Below, one piece after another: positions 51,853 to 61,289 of a stretch of 64,000 nt of DNA. Location: positions 1,332,001-1,396,000 of the forward strand of contig NZ_CP061768.1 of the NCBI RefSeq assembly GCF_013624435.2, read 5' to 3'. This DNA comes from Nocardioides campestrisoli (GTDB taxonomy: Bacteria > Actinomycetota > Actinomycetes > Propionibacteriales > Nocardioidaceae). Position 1 is the stretch's first letter, and each line of letters begins with the position of its first letter. The translations under genes were made by a program, and so were the position numbers. Under the pieces are notes generated by a model. It was given only the letters and a program-made list of their open reading frames with translations, did not search any database and was not told the origin of the DNA.

Positions 51853-53211
51853 TCAGCCCGCCCCGCCGGCCAGGGCACGGCGTACGGCGTCGACCAGGGC
51901 GTCGTCGTCGGCCTCGGCCACGGCGACCAGGTCGAGCAGCAGCGCGCCCCGCTCGACCCGGCCCACCACGGGGAGCACGGCATCGGCGCGGAGGGGGGCG
52001 TGCAGCACCACGGGGAGCGAGACGGCGGCGCTGGCGAGGGGGACCTCGGGGGCGCCGCCGCCGCCGACCGCGGCCACGGTCTCGACGGCCGAGACCTCGA
52101 CGACGTCGGCCAGGCGGTCGCGGATCCGCTCGGCCCGGGTACGCAGCGCGCGCGGGTCGGCCGCCAGAGACCGGGCCACCGGGCTCTCCGGCCCGGTCAG
52201 GGTGGCCTCGAGCGCCGCGAGGGTGAGCTTGTCGACGCGCAGGGCGCGGGCGAACGGGTGCCGGCGCAGTCGCTCGACCAGCTCGGCGGCACCGAGCATC
52301 AGCCCGCACTGGGGTCCGCCCAGCAGCTTGTCGCCCGAGGCGGTGACCAGGTCGGCGCCGGCCCGCAGGGCGTGCGCGGCGCTCGGCTCGTCGGGCAGCC
52401 GGTGGTGCGGGGCGAGCAGCCCGGAGCCGATGTCGGCCACCAGGGGGACGCCGTGCTCGCCCGCAAGACGAGCGAGCACCGGCAGCTCCACCGAGGAGGT
52501 GAAGCCGGAGACGAGGAAGTTGGAGGGATGCACCTTGAGCACGAAGGCGGTGCGCTCCCCGAGGGCGGCGCGGTAGTCCTCGGCGTGCACCCGGTTGGTG
52601 GTGCCGACCTCGCGCAGCCGGGCGCCCACGGACTCCAGCAGCTCGGGGATCCGGAAGCCGTCGCCGATCTCGACGAGCTCGCCGCGGGCGATGACCACCT
52701 CGTCGCGCGGACCGCGACCGGTCCCGGTGAGTGCCGCGGTGACCAGCGCGAGGGCGGCTGCGCCGTTGTTGACCACGTGCACGCCGCCGGCGTCCGGCAC
52801 CGCGGCGGCCAGCGCCGCGAGCGCCGAGCGTCCCCGTCGGCCCCGGCGACCGGTGGCGAGGTCGAGCTCGACGTCGGTCGCACCCGCAGCCACCCCGAGC
52901 GCCTCGACCGCGGCAGGGGAGAGGGGGGCCCGCCCCAGGTTGGTGTGCACCACCACGCCGGTCGCGTTGAGCACCCGGCGCAGGGCGGTGGCGGTGGGCG
53001 GCAGCGACGCCAGGGCGGCCGACGGGACCTCGTCGGGGGCCAGCTCTCCGCGGCGGCACCGGTCCTGGGCCCGGCGGACCGCGTCCTTGACGATCGTGGC
53101 TCCCAGCCGCTCGGTCGCCGCGCGGACGGCGGGCTCGGCCAGCACCGTGTCGGTGCGCGGCACTGCCCGCCGGGAGTCGGCCAGGGGCTGGTCCGCGGGC
53201 GTCTCCAGCAT
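51853..53211 (-). CDS. selA: L-seryl-tRNA(Sec) selenium transferase
   Basis: 452 residues. PLP lysine Lys295 in SGDKLLGGPQCG, at the same number as in the E. coli enzyme; VLNATGVVVHTNLGRAPL and VVNNGAAALAL are further family motifs. It converts Ser-tRNASec to Sec-tRNASec using selenophosphate from SelD, as a ring-shaped decamer. It lies directly downstream of the tRNASec gene on the same strand and upstream of selB. Confidence 0.95.
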   Translation of the reverse strand: MLETPADQPLADSRRAVPRTDTVLAEPAVRAATERLGATIVKDAVRRAQDRCRRGELAPDEVPSAALASLPPTATALRRVLNATGVVVHTNLGRAPLSPAAVEALGVAAGATDVELDLATGRRGRRGRSALAALAAAVPDAGGVHVVNNGAAALALVTAALTGTGRGPRDEVVIARGELVEIGDGFRIPELLESVGARLREVGTTNRVHAEDYRAALGERTAFVLKVHPSNFLVSGFTSSVELPVLARLAGEHGVPLVADIGSGLLAPHHRLPDEPSAAHALRAGADLVTASGDKLLGGPQCGLMLGAAELVERLRRHPFARALRVDKLTLAALEATLTGPESPVARSLAADPRALRTRAERIRDRLADVVEVSAVETVAAVGGGGAPEVPLASAAVSLPVVLHAPLRADAVLPVVGRVERGALLLDLVAVAEADDDALVDAVRRALAGGAG

Positions 53212-53261
53212 CCAGGTCCTCTCTCGGCCGACGGCCGTCGGGAGCTTGGACGACCGACACG

Positions 53262-53356
53262 TGGCGGAGGCGGACGGGAATCGAACCCGCCGGCCCTGGA
53301 TACCAGGACCCTACGGTTTTGAGGACCGCGCCCGTCACCAGACGAGAAACGCCTCC
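53262..53356 (-). tRNA. selC: tRNA-Sec (anticodon TCA)
   Basis: 95 bases including encoded CCA, the same length as E. coli selC. Acceptor GGAGGCG/CGCCTCC with G73; anticodon loop CCTCAAA (TCA); a long variable arm GGGTCCTGGTATCCAGGGCC; T arm CGGGTTCGATTCCCG; the long acceptor-T stack is typical of tRNASec. It is transcribed toward selA. Confidence 0.95.
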
Positions 53357-53401
53357 CCGCGACGTGGCCACCACTGTAGACACATCCGTAAGGTCGTAGT
53401 C

Positions 53402-54418
53402 ATGACGACGCTCCCTGACGTCCGGCTCACCCAGTTCGCGAGTGGAGGCGGGTGCGCGTGCAAGGTCCCGCCGGGTGAGCTGGAGCGGGTGCTGGCGGGA
53501 CTGCCCGGGGGGCGCGCCGGTGACGGCTCCCCGCACCCCGCCGGCGAGCTGCTGGTCGGGCTCGAGCACGGCGACGACGGGGCCGCGGTGCGGATCGCCG
53601 GCGGTCGCGCGCTGATCGCCACCGCAGACTTCTTCACCCCCGTCGTCGACGACCCGTACGACTGGGGCCGGATCGCCGCGGCCAACGCGCTCTCCGACGT
53701 CTACGCGATGGGTGGCGAGCCGGTGCTGGCGGTGAACCTGCTCGCCTGGCCCCGGGACAAGGTGCCGTTCGAGCTCGCCCGCGAGGTGCTGCGCGGCGGC
53801 GCCGACGTGTGCGCCGAGGCCGGGTGCCACCTGGCGGGCGGGCACAGCATCGACGACCCCGAGCCGAAGTACGGCCTCGCCGTCAGCGGCCTGGGCGACC
53901 CGGACCGGTTGCTGCGCAACGACGCCGCCGTCGCGGGGACGCCGCTGACCCTGACCAAGCCGCTGGGGCTCGGCATCCTCAACAACCGGCACAAGGCCAC
54001 CGGGGAGCGGTTCGACCACGCGGTGGCGACGATGACCACGCTCAACCGCGACGCCTCGCGGGCGGCGCTGGCCGCCGGGGTGACCGCGGCCACCGACGTC
54101 ACCGGCTTCGGCCTGCTGGGGCACCTGCACAAGATGGCGCGGGCCAGCGGGGTCACCGCCGTGGTCGACAGCGCGGCGGTGCCCTACCTGGACGGGGTCC
54201 GCGAGTCGTTCGCCGCGGGGTACGTGCCCGGGGGCAGCCGCCGCAACCTCGAGTGGGTGCGGCCGCACCTGAGCGCCCAGGTGGACGAGGACGAGCTGGT
54301 GCTGCTGGCCGACGCGCAGACCTCGGGCGGGCTGCTGGTGGCCGGCGAGATCCCGGGCCACCCGGTCGTCGGCGAGCTGGTCCCGGCCCGGGAGACGACT
54401 CTGGTCATCCGGGGATGA
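53402..54418 (+). CDS. selD: Selenide, water dikinase (selenophosphate synthase)
   Basis: 338 residues. Near the N-terminus LTQFASGGGCACKV gives Cys18, Cys20 and Lys21, matching the catalytic Cys17/Lys20 region of E. coli SelD; it is a Cys, not a Sec, form. LLVGLEHGDDGA and DFFTPVVDDPYDWGRIAAANALSDVYAMGG form the ATP/Mg site, AGGHSIDDPEPKYGLAVSG the second. It makes selenophosphate from selenide and ATP for SelA. It diverges from tRNASec-selA-selB and is followed by fdhA after 46 bases. Confidence 0.95.
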   Translation: MTTLPDVRLTQFASGGGCACKVPPGELERVLAGLPGGRAGDGSPHPAGELLVGLEHGDDGAAVRIAGGRALIATADFFTPVVDDPYDWGRIAAANALSDVYAMGGEPVLAVNLLAWPRDKVPFELAREVLRGGADVCAEAGCHLAGGHSIDDPEPKYGLAVSGLGDPDRLLRNDAAVAGTPLTLTKPLGLGILNNRHKATGERFDHAVATMTTLNRDASRAALAAGVTAATDVTGFGLLGHLHKMARASGVTAVVDSAAVPYLDGVRESFAAGYVPGGSRRNLEWVRPHLSAQVDEDELVLLADAQTSGGLLVAGEIPGHPVVGELVPARETTLVIRG

Positions 54419-54464
54419 TCCGGCGCATAGTGGGGTACCTGCGACGCATGAGGAGGGCAGGGGC

Positions 54465-57400
54465 ATGAAGACGTTCCTCGACTGGCCGGTGCTGCGCCAG
54501 CTGCGCGGTGACGACGTCCTGGGTCGCGGGACCGCGGCGCGGTCGGCGAAGACCGAGGAGATCACCTCGCGCACCACCACCGCCGACAGCATGGCGCGTA
54601 GCGTCTGTCCGTTCTGCGCCGTCGGTTGCGGCCAGCGGGTCTTCGTCAAGGACGGAGAGGTGACCCAGATCGAGGGCGACCCCGACAGTCCCATCTCCCG
54701 CGGGCGGCTGTGCCCCAAGGGGGCGGCCAGCAAGAACCTCGTGACCAGCCCGCTGCGCCAGACCACGGTGCGCTACCGCCGTCCGCACGGCACCGAGTGG
54801 GAGGACCTCGACCTGCCCACCGCGATGGAGATGATCGCCGACCGGGTGGTCAGGACCAGGCGTGACTACTGGCAGGACTTCGACGACCAGGGACGCGCCG
54901 TCCGGCGGACGATGGGCATCGCCGGGCTGGGCGGGGCCACGCTGGACAACGAGGAGAACTACCTGATCAAGAAGCTCTTCACCGCGATGGGCGCCATCCA
55001 GATCGAGAACCAGGCTCGTATTTGACACTCCGCCACCGTCCCCGGTCTGGGGACCAGCTTCGGGCGCGGCGGCGCCACCGGGTTCCTCCAGGACCTGTCG
55101 AACTCTGACTGCATCATCATCCAGGGCTCGAACATGGCCGAGGCGCACCCGGTGGGCTTCCAGTGGGTGGTGGAGGCCAAGGCGCGCGGCGCCAAGGTGA
55201 TCCACGTCGACCCGCGGTTCACCCGGACCAGCGCGCTGGCGGACACCTTCGTGCCGCTGCGCGTGGGCACGGACATCGCCTTCCTGGGCGGGATCGTGAA
55301 CTACGTCCTGAGCAACGAGCTGGACTTCCGCGACTACGTGGTCGCCTACACCAACGCGGCCACCATCGTCAGCGACCAGTTCCGCGACACCGACGACCTC
55401 GACGGGCTGTTCTCCGGGTTCGACCCCGACACCCGGACCTACGACTCCGAGTCCTGGCAGTACGCCACCCACGAGGGGGACGCGGCCGGGGACGACGAGG
55501 CCGTGCAGCGGGAGACGGCCTCGGCGATGCAGCACGAGACCCACGGCATGCAGGTCGAGGGGGAGCCGCCGCGGGACGAGACGCTCCAGGACCCGAACTG
55601 CGTCTACCAGATCCTCAAGCGGCACTACGCCCGCTACACCCCGGAGATGGTGGCCCGCACCTGCGGCGTCTCCGAGGAGGCGTTCCTGGAGGTCTGCAAG
55701 GCCTGGACGGAGAACTCCGGTCGGGACAAGACCACGGCGCTGGTCTACAGCGTCGGGTGGACCCAGCACAGCGTGGGCGTGCAGTACATCCGCACCGGCG
55801 CGATCCTCCAGCTGCTGCTGGGCAACATGGGGCGTCCGGGCGGCGGCATCATGGCGCTGCGCGGCCACGCGAGCATCCAGGGGTCGACCGACATCCCGAC
55901 GCTGTTCAACCTGCTGCCGGGCTACCTGCCGATGCCCAACGTCCAGCAGCACGCCACGCTGGAGAAGTGGGTGGACGCGGTGCGTCAGCCCGGCGCCAAG
56001 GGGTTCTGGTCGCAGGCGCCGGCGTACGCGGTCAACCTGCTCAAGGCGTACTGGGGCGAGAAGGCGACGCCGGAGAACGACTTCTGCTTCGACTACGTGC
56101 CCAAGATCTCCGGTGACCACGGCACCTACCGGACCGTGCTGGACATGATCGACGGCAAGGTCAAGGGCTACTTCCTGATCGGGCAGAACCCCGCGGTGGG
56201 GTCGGCGCACGGCAAGGCCCAGCGTCTCGGCATGGCCAACCTCGACTGGCTGGTGGTGCGCGACCTCTTCGAGATCGAGAGCGCGTCCTTCTGGAAGGAC
56301 TCCCCGGAGGTCGCGACCGGCGAGATCGTGCCCGAGGAGTGCGCCACCGAGGTCTTCCTGCTGCCGGCGGCCTCGCACGTGGAGAAGGCGGGCACCTTCA
56401 CCCAGACGCAGCGGATGGTGCAGTGGCGGGAGAAGGCGCTCGACCCGCCCGGCGACGCCCGCTCCGACCTGTGGTTCTTCTACCACCTGGGCCGGATGGT
56501 CCGCGACCGCGTGGCCGGCTCCACCGACGAGCGGGACCGGCCGCTGCAGGACCTGGCCTGGGACTACCCCACCCACGACGAGGGCCGTGCGTCCGGGGAG
56601 TGGGCCGAGCCGAGCTCGGAGGCGATCCTGCAGGAGATCAACGGCTACGAGATCGCCACCGGTCGGCCGCTGTCGTCGTTCAACGAGATGAAGGACGACG
56701 GCTCCACGCTGGGCGGGTGCTGGATCTACACCGGGATCTACGCCGACGGCGTCAACCAGGCGGCCCGGCGCAAGCCCGGCTCGGAGCAGTCCTGGGTCGC
56801 CCCGGAGTGGGGCTGGGCCTGGCCGGCCAACCGTCGGATGCTCTACAACCGGGCCTCCGCCGATCCCGACGGCCGGCCGTGGAGCCCCGAGAAGGCCTTC
56901 ATCTGGTGGGACGAGGAGCGCGGCGAGTGGACCGGGCACGACGTCCCCGACTTCGAGAAGACCAAGCCGCCGTCGTACCGGCCGGGGGAGGGCGACGACG
57001 GCGTCGCAGGCATCGCGGGCAACGACCCGTTCATCATGCAGGGCGACGGCAAGGGCGCGCTCTACGTCCCGACCGGACTGATCGACGGCCCGATGCCCAC
57101 CCACTACGAGCCGGTCGAGTCGCCGTTCCGCAACCCGTTCTACGGGCAGCAGGGCAACCCCACCCGCAAGGAGTATGCCCGCGAGGACAACCGGATGAAC
57201 CCGAGTCCGCCGGAGCCGCACAGCGAGGTCTTCCCGTTCGTCTTCACCACCAGCCGGCTGACCGAGCACCACACGGCCGGCGGGATGTCGCGGTACGTCG
57301 CCCGGCTCGCGGAGCTGCAGCCGGAGATGTTCGTCGAGGTCTCGCCCGAGCTGGCCGAGGAGCGCGAGCTGGAGCACGGCGGGTGGGCGACGATCGTCAC

Positions 57401-57845
57401 CGCCCGGTCGGCGATCGAGGCGAGGGTGATGGTCACCGACCGGCTGACCCCGCTGCGGGTCGAGGGCCGCGTGGTGCACCAGGTGTGGATGCCCTACCAC
57501 TGGGGACAGGGCGGGATCGTCACCGGCGACTCGGCCAACGACCTGTTCGGCATCTCGCTCGACCCCAACGTGCTCATCCAGGAGACCAAGGTCGGCACCT
57601 GCGACGTGCGTGCCGGCCGACGGCCCACCGGGCCCGCGCTGCTGGACCTGGTGACCGGCTACCAGCGCCGCGCCGGGGTGGCCTACGACCTGGCGCGACC
57701 CATCGTGACGACCGGGGCGCAGGCGGGTACCGCCGACACGGGGGACGAGACGCCCTCCCCGGGCGGATCGTCCGGCGACCAGCACGACCCAGGCAACGAT
57801 CCCGGCAACGACCCAGGCAACGACCCGAGCGGAGAGCAGCGATGA
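54465..57845 (+). CDS. fdhA: Selenocysteine-containing formate dehydrogenase large subunit (TGA at 55023 read as Sec)
   Basis: 1126 residues when the in-frame TGA at 55023-55025 is read as Sec187. The context NQARI-Sec-HSATV equals the active-site motif of molybdo/tungsto formate dehydrogenases. The [4Fe-4S] site SVCPFCAVGCGQ with later Cys in RLCPKGAA lies near 47-85; molybdopterin domains follow (GNMGRPGGGIMALRGHASIQGSTDIPTL; GQNPAVGSAHG; MPYHWGQGGIVTGDSANDLFG). It resembles FdnG/FdoG but has no twin-arginine signal, so it should face the cytoplasm. GAGGAGG precedes ATG 54465. The C-terminal tail has NDPG repeats. It oxidises formate, or reduces CO2. Confidence 0.96.
55023..55064 (+). promoter_or_regulatory. 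Bacterial SECIS element of fdhA
   Basis: After the TGA come 18 bases, then loop GGTCT (55044-55048) on the stem GTCCCC (55038-55043)/GGGGAC (55049-55054). The loop sequence GGTCT and the 18-base distance from TGA are the same as in E. coli fdhF. It directs SelB to recode the UGA. Confidence 0.9.
57791..57826 (+). repeat. Three 12-bp tandem repeats at the fdhA 3' end
   Basis: AGGCAACGATCC, CGGCAACGACCC, AGGCAACGACCC encode the repeated NDPG in the hydrophilic C-terminal tail. Confidence 0.85.
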
Positions 57846-58807
57846 TCGGCGGCAAGAACAGCCTTTACGGGCCGGTGAACCCCACCCAGAACGCGGGCTA
57901 CCCCGGGAACCACCCGCCGCGGAAGGGGTTCTTCACCGACACCAGCATCTGCATCGGGTGCAAGGCCTGCGAGGTGGCCTGCAAGGAGTGGAACGACGTC
58001 CCCGCGGACCACTTCGACATGACCGGCACCTCCTACGACAACAGCCACTCGCTCAACGCGAACCAGTGGCGGCACGTGGCCTTCATCGAGCAGCCCAAGC
58101 GGATGGGTGCCCAGGACCCCGGAATGGACCCGCCCACCGCGCCCCCCACCGACCTGGGGATGCCGACCGTCGGCCTGCCCGACGCCCAGGACGGGGTGGC
58201 CGGCGAGCTGGGGGAGAAGCCCGACTTCCGGTGGTTGATGTCCTCGGACGTGTGCAAGCACTGCACCCACGCCGCCTGCCTGGACGTGTGCCCCACGGGC
58301 TCGCTGTTCCGCTCAGAGTTCGGCACCGTGGTGGTCCAGGACGACATCTGCAACGGCTGCGGCTACTGCGTGGCCGCGTGCCCGTTCGGGGTGATCGACC
58401 GGCGCAAGGGCCCGGACAGGGCCAAGAACGTCGGGATCGCCCAGAAGTGCACGCTCTGCTACGACCGGATGGGCGCCGGCCAGACCCCCGCGTGCGCCCA
58501 GTCCTGCCCGACCCAGTCGATCCAGTACGGCGACCTCGACGAGCTGCGCGAGCGGGCCAACACCCGCGTCGCCCAGCTGCACGACGCCGGGATCATGGAC
58601 GCCCGCCTCTACGGCAACGAGCCTGAGGACGGCGTCGGCGGCACGGGCGCGTTCTTCCTGCTCCTCGACGAGCCGGAGGTCTACGGGCTGCCGCCCGACC
58701 CGGTGGTGACCACCCGCGACCTGCCGCACATGTTCCACCGGGCCTCGGCCGCGGCGGCCGGGATGCTGGCCGCGGTCGCGATCGCCTTCGTCGGGAGGAA
58801 GTCGTGA
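57842..58807 (+). CDS. fdhB: Formate dehydrogenase iron-sulfur subunit
   Basis: 321 residues. Four ferredoxin-type Cys clusters: CIGCKACEVACKEW, CKHCTHAACLDVCP, CNGCGYCVAACPFG, CTLCYDRM...CAQSCP. A C-terminal hydrophobic helix (about 298-318, AAAAGMLAAVAIAFVG) anchors it, as in FdnH. It passes electrons from FdhA to the membrane subunit. Its ATG overlaps the fdhA stop and its stop overlaps the next GTG. Confidence 0.94.
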   Translation: MIGGKNSLYGPVNPTQNAGYPGNHPPRKGFFTDTSICIGCKACEVACKEWNDVPADHFDMTGTSYDNSHSLNANQWRHVAFIEQPKRMGAQDPGMDPPTAPPTDLGMPTVGLPDAQDGVAGELGEKPDFRWLMSSDVCKHCTHAACLDVCPTGSLFRSEFGTVVVQDDICNGCGYCVAACPFGVIDRRKGPDRAKNVGIAQKCTLCYDRMGAGQTPACAQSCPTQSIQYGDLDELRERANTRVAQLHDAGIMDARLYGNEPEDGVGGTGAFFLLLDEPEVYGLPPDPVVTTRDLPHMFHRASAAAAGMLAAVAIAFVGRKS

Positions 58808-59958
58808 CGCCCGACCAGACCAGCGACCAGGCCCGCGGTCCGGCCGGCCGGCAGGACGGGGCGGGCCCCCGGTTCACCCGCACCGAGGACGAGCAGCAGA
58901 CCGGTGCGGTGATCGGCTCCGCCGGGGGTCGCACCACCGGCGGGAGCAGCCGTCGCCGCCGCCCGGGTGGCCGGCGCCGGCACGGGCCGGGCGCCGAGAC
59001 CATGGTGGAGGAGGCGGAGTTCACCTCCTACTACGGCCGGGCCGTGGTCAAGCCGGCCCCGTGGGAGCTCGACATCCCGGCATACCTGTTCAGCGGCGGC
59101 CTGGCCGCCGGGACGGCGATGATCGCCGCCGCCGCGGACCTGACCGGGCGTCCGGGCCTGCGCCGGGGGAGCAGGCTGGGCTCGCTGGCCGCGGTCGCCT
59201 TCTCCGGCGCGACCCTGGTGCACGACCTGGGCAAGCCCTCCCGGTTCGCCTACATGCTGCGGGTGGCCAAGCTGACCTCCCCGATGTCCGTCGGGACCTG
59301 GATCCTCACCGCGTTCGCCCCCGGCGCCGGCGTCGCAGGGGTGGCCGAGGTGCTCGACCTGGTGCCGGAGGACAGGCGTGGCCGGCTCCTGGGCACGGCT
59401 CACGCCCTCAGCCGGCTGGTCGCCCGCCCCGCCAACCTCTGGGCCGCGCTCTTCGGCCCGCCGCTGGCCGCCTACACCGCGGTGCTGCTCTCCGACACCG
59501 CCACCCCGACCTGGCACGAGAGCTACCGGGAGCTGCCCTTCGTCTTCGTCAGCTCGGCGCTTGCGGCTTCCTCCGGCTGGGGGATGATCGTCGCGCCCCT
59601 GGCGGAGATCGACCCGTTGCGCCGACTCGCGATCGGGGCCGCCCTGGTCGAGATCGGCGCCGAGCGCCGGATGGAGCACTCGCTGGGCATCGCCGCGGAG
59701 CCGCTGCACGAAGGGCGAGCCGGGCAGCTGATGCGGGCCTCCGCCGTGCTGACCGTGGCCGGGGCCGCCGGGGCGGCGTTCGGAGGCCGCAGCCGGGTCG
59801 TCTCCGCGCTCGCGGGGGCGGCGCTGATGGCGGGCTCGGCCTGCACGCGCTTCGGCATCTTCCACGCCGGGATCGAGTCGGCGAAGGACCCGAAGTACAC
59901 GGTGCTGCCGCAGCGTGAGCGGCTGGAGCGTGAGGGGCCGACCCGGCACCCGGAGTGA
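58804..59958 (+). CDS. NrfD/PsrC-like membrane subunit of the formate dehydrogenase
   Basis: 384 residues. A basic, disordered N-terminus (about 1-70) is followed by TSYYGRAVVKPAPWELDIPAYLFSGGLAAG, the start of NrfD-family quinone-reactive subunits, and about eight membrane helices (LVHDLGKPSRFAYML and PANLWAALFGPPLAAYTAVLL are typical). It replaces the cytochrome b (FdnI) of the E. coli enzyme and should reduce menaquinone without heme. GTG start overlaps fdhB. Confidence 0.9.
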   Translation: MTPDQTSDQARGPAGRQDGAGPRFTRTEDEQQTGAVIGSAGGRTTGGSSRRRRPGGRRRHGPGAETMVEEAEFTSYYGRAVVKPAPWELDIPAYLFSGGLAAGTAMIAAAADLTGRPGLRRGSRLGSLAAVAFSGATLVHDLGKPSRFAYMLRVAKLTSPMSVGTWILTAFAPGAGVAGVAEVLDLVPEDRRGRLLGTAHALSRLVARPANLWAALFGPPLAAYTAVLLSDTATPTWHESYRELPFVFVSSALAASSGWGMIVAPLAEIDPLRRLAIGAALVEIGAERRMEHSLGIAAEPLHEGRAGQLMRASAVLTVAGAAGAAFGGRSRVVSALAGAALMAGSACTRFGIFHAGIESAKDPKYTVLPQRERLEREGPTRHPE

Positions 59959-59978
59959 CTCATCACAGGAGGCAGCAG

Positions 59979-61289
59979 ATGTCCGACCAGACACGTCCCG
60001 GTGTCGACCGCGCCGCCGAGCAGCCCTCCGGCGGGTTCCGATGGCTGCTGGTCGGCGGTGGCCTGCTCCTCCAGTTCTCCATCGGCGCGGTCTACGCCTG
60101 GAGCGTCTTCAGCGGCGCCCTGGAGGACGCCGAGCCGTTCCAGCTGACCAAGGTCGAGGCCTCGCTGCCCTTCACGGTGACGATCGCGATGATCTTCATC
60201 GGCAGCTACCTCGGCGGACGTCTCCAGGACGTGCGCGGGCCGCGGGTGGTGGCCCTGGCCGGCGGCGTGATCTACGCGCTGGGGATCATCCTGGCCTCGT
60301 TCGCCGACAGCGGCGACGAGCTGTGGCTGATCATCCTGGGGTACGGCGTGATCAGCGGATTCGGTCTCGGCTTCGCCTACATCGTGCCGATCGCCATGCT
60401 GCAGAAGTGGTTCCCGGACAAGCGGGGCCTGATCACCGGCCTGGCGGTCGGCGGCTTCGGCTTCGGCGCGGTGCTCACCTCCCCGGTCGCGCAGTGGCTG
60501 ATCGACCGGGACCCCGACCAGCCCACCAGCGCGTTCCTGCCGCTGGGCATCGCCTACCTGGTCATGTCCCTGGTCGGCGCCTCGATCTTCCGCAACCCGC
60601 CGGCCGGCTACGTGGTGCCGGGGACGACGGCCGCCGCCGGCCAGGCCGAGAAGGCCGCCGTCACCCACGACTACACCCAGGGCGAGGCGCTGCGGACCCC
60701 GCAGTGGTACCTGCTGACCGCGATCCTCACCCTGAGCGTCAGCGCCGGCATCTCGTTGATCTCCCAGGCCAAGACGTCCGCCTCCGACATCGCCGGCTAC
60801 AGCGTCTCCGGTGCCGCCGCCGTCGTCGGTGTGCTGGCCATCTTCAACGGCGCCGGCCGGATCGTCTGGGCGGCGGTCTCCGACCGGATCGGCCGGATGC
60901 CCACCTTCGCCCTGCTCCTCGGGCTCCAGGGGATCTGCCTGATCCTGCTGCCCCACGCCAGCAACGCGGCGTTCTTCTTCGTCCTCGCCGCGGTGATCTA
61001 CCTCTGCTACGGCGGGGCGTTCGGCACGATGCCGGCGACGGCGGGCGACTTCTTCGGCGTCCGCAACGCCGGCGCCATCTACGGCCTGATGCTGATCGGC
61101 TGGAGCATCGGCGGCGTCTTCGGGCCGCTGCTCACCTCGTGGCTGCTCGGCGACGACGCGGCGTACACCGTCGCCTACACCACCATCGGCGTGGTCGCCC
61201 TGGTCGCGGTGGCCCTCACCGTGGTGACGAAGCTGCCTCGGCCGCGGACGTCGACGGCTGACCCGGCTGGTGGGGTGCCGACCCGGTGA
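59979..61289 (+). CDS. OFA-family (oxalate/formate) major facilitator transporter
   Basis: 436 residues, 12 membrane helices. LLVGGGLLLQFSIGAVYAWSVF, GYGVISGFGLGFAYIVPIAMLQKWFPDKRGLITGLAVGGFGFGA and YGGAFGTMPATAGDFFGVRNAGAIYG are characteristic of the oxalate:formate antiporter family. After a formate dehydrogenase operon, formate uptake or exchange is a good fit. AGGAGG 6 bases before ATG 59979 decides the start. The last 74 bases overlap the convergent symporter gene. Confidence 0.9.
   Translation: MSDQTRPGVDRAAEQPSGGFRWLLVGGGLLLQFSIGAVYAWSVFSGALEDAEPFQLTKVEASLPFTVTIAMIFIGSYLGGRLQDVRGPRVVALAGGVIYALGIILASFADSGDELWLIILGYGVISGFGLGFAYIVPIAMLQKWFPDKRGLITGLAVGGFGFGAVLTSPVAQWLIDRDPDQPTSAFLPLGIAYLVMSLVGASIFRNPPAGYVVPGTTAAAGQAEKAAVTHDYTQGEALRTPQWYLLTAILTLSVSAGISLISQAKTSASDIAGYSVSGAAAVVGVLAIFNGAGRIVWAAVSDRIGRMPTFALLLGLQGICLILLPHASNAAFFFVLAAVIYLCYGGAFGTMPATAGDFFGVRNAGAIYGLMLIGWSIGGVFGPLLTSWLLGDDAAYTVAYTTIGVVALVAVALTVVTKLPRPRTSTADPAGGVPTR

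Noticed and set aside
53402..53470. SelD as a selenoprotein itself
   Set aside because: The active-site codons read TGC GCG TGC AAG, so the catalytic residue is Cys and there is no in-frame TGA.
49943..54766. A 1607-residue open frame antisense to parts of the selenium island
   Set aside because: Its translation is Arg/Gly/Ala/Pro-rich without domains and overlaps selA, selB, selD and fdhA, which all have clear motifs. Long spurious frames are expected at this GC content.
54465..55025. A truncated 186-residue formate dehydrogenase or pseudogene ending at TGA 55023
   Set aside because: The frame continues intact for 940 codons, the TGA sits at the known Sec position, a SECIS hairpin follows, and all Sec genes are adjacent.
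57791..57826. Short direct repeats as a CRISPR or regulatory array
   Set aside because: They are in-frame 12-bp repeats in the fdhA tail encoding NDPG and have no spacers.
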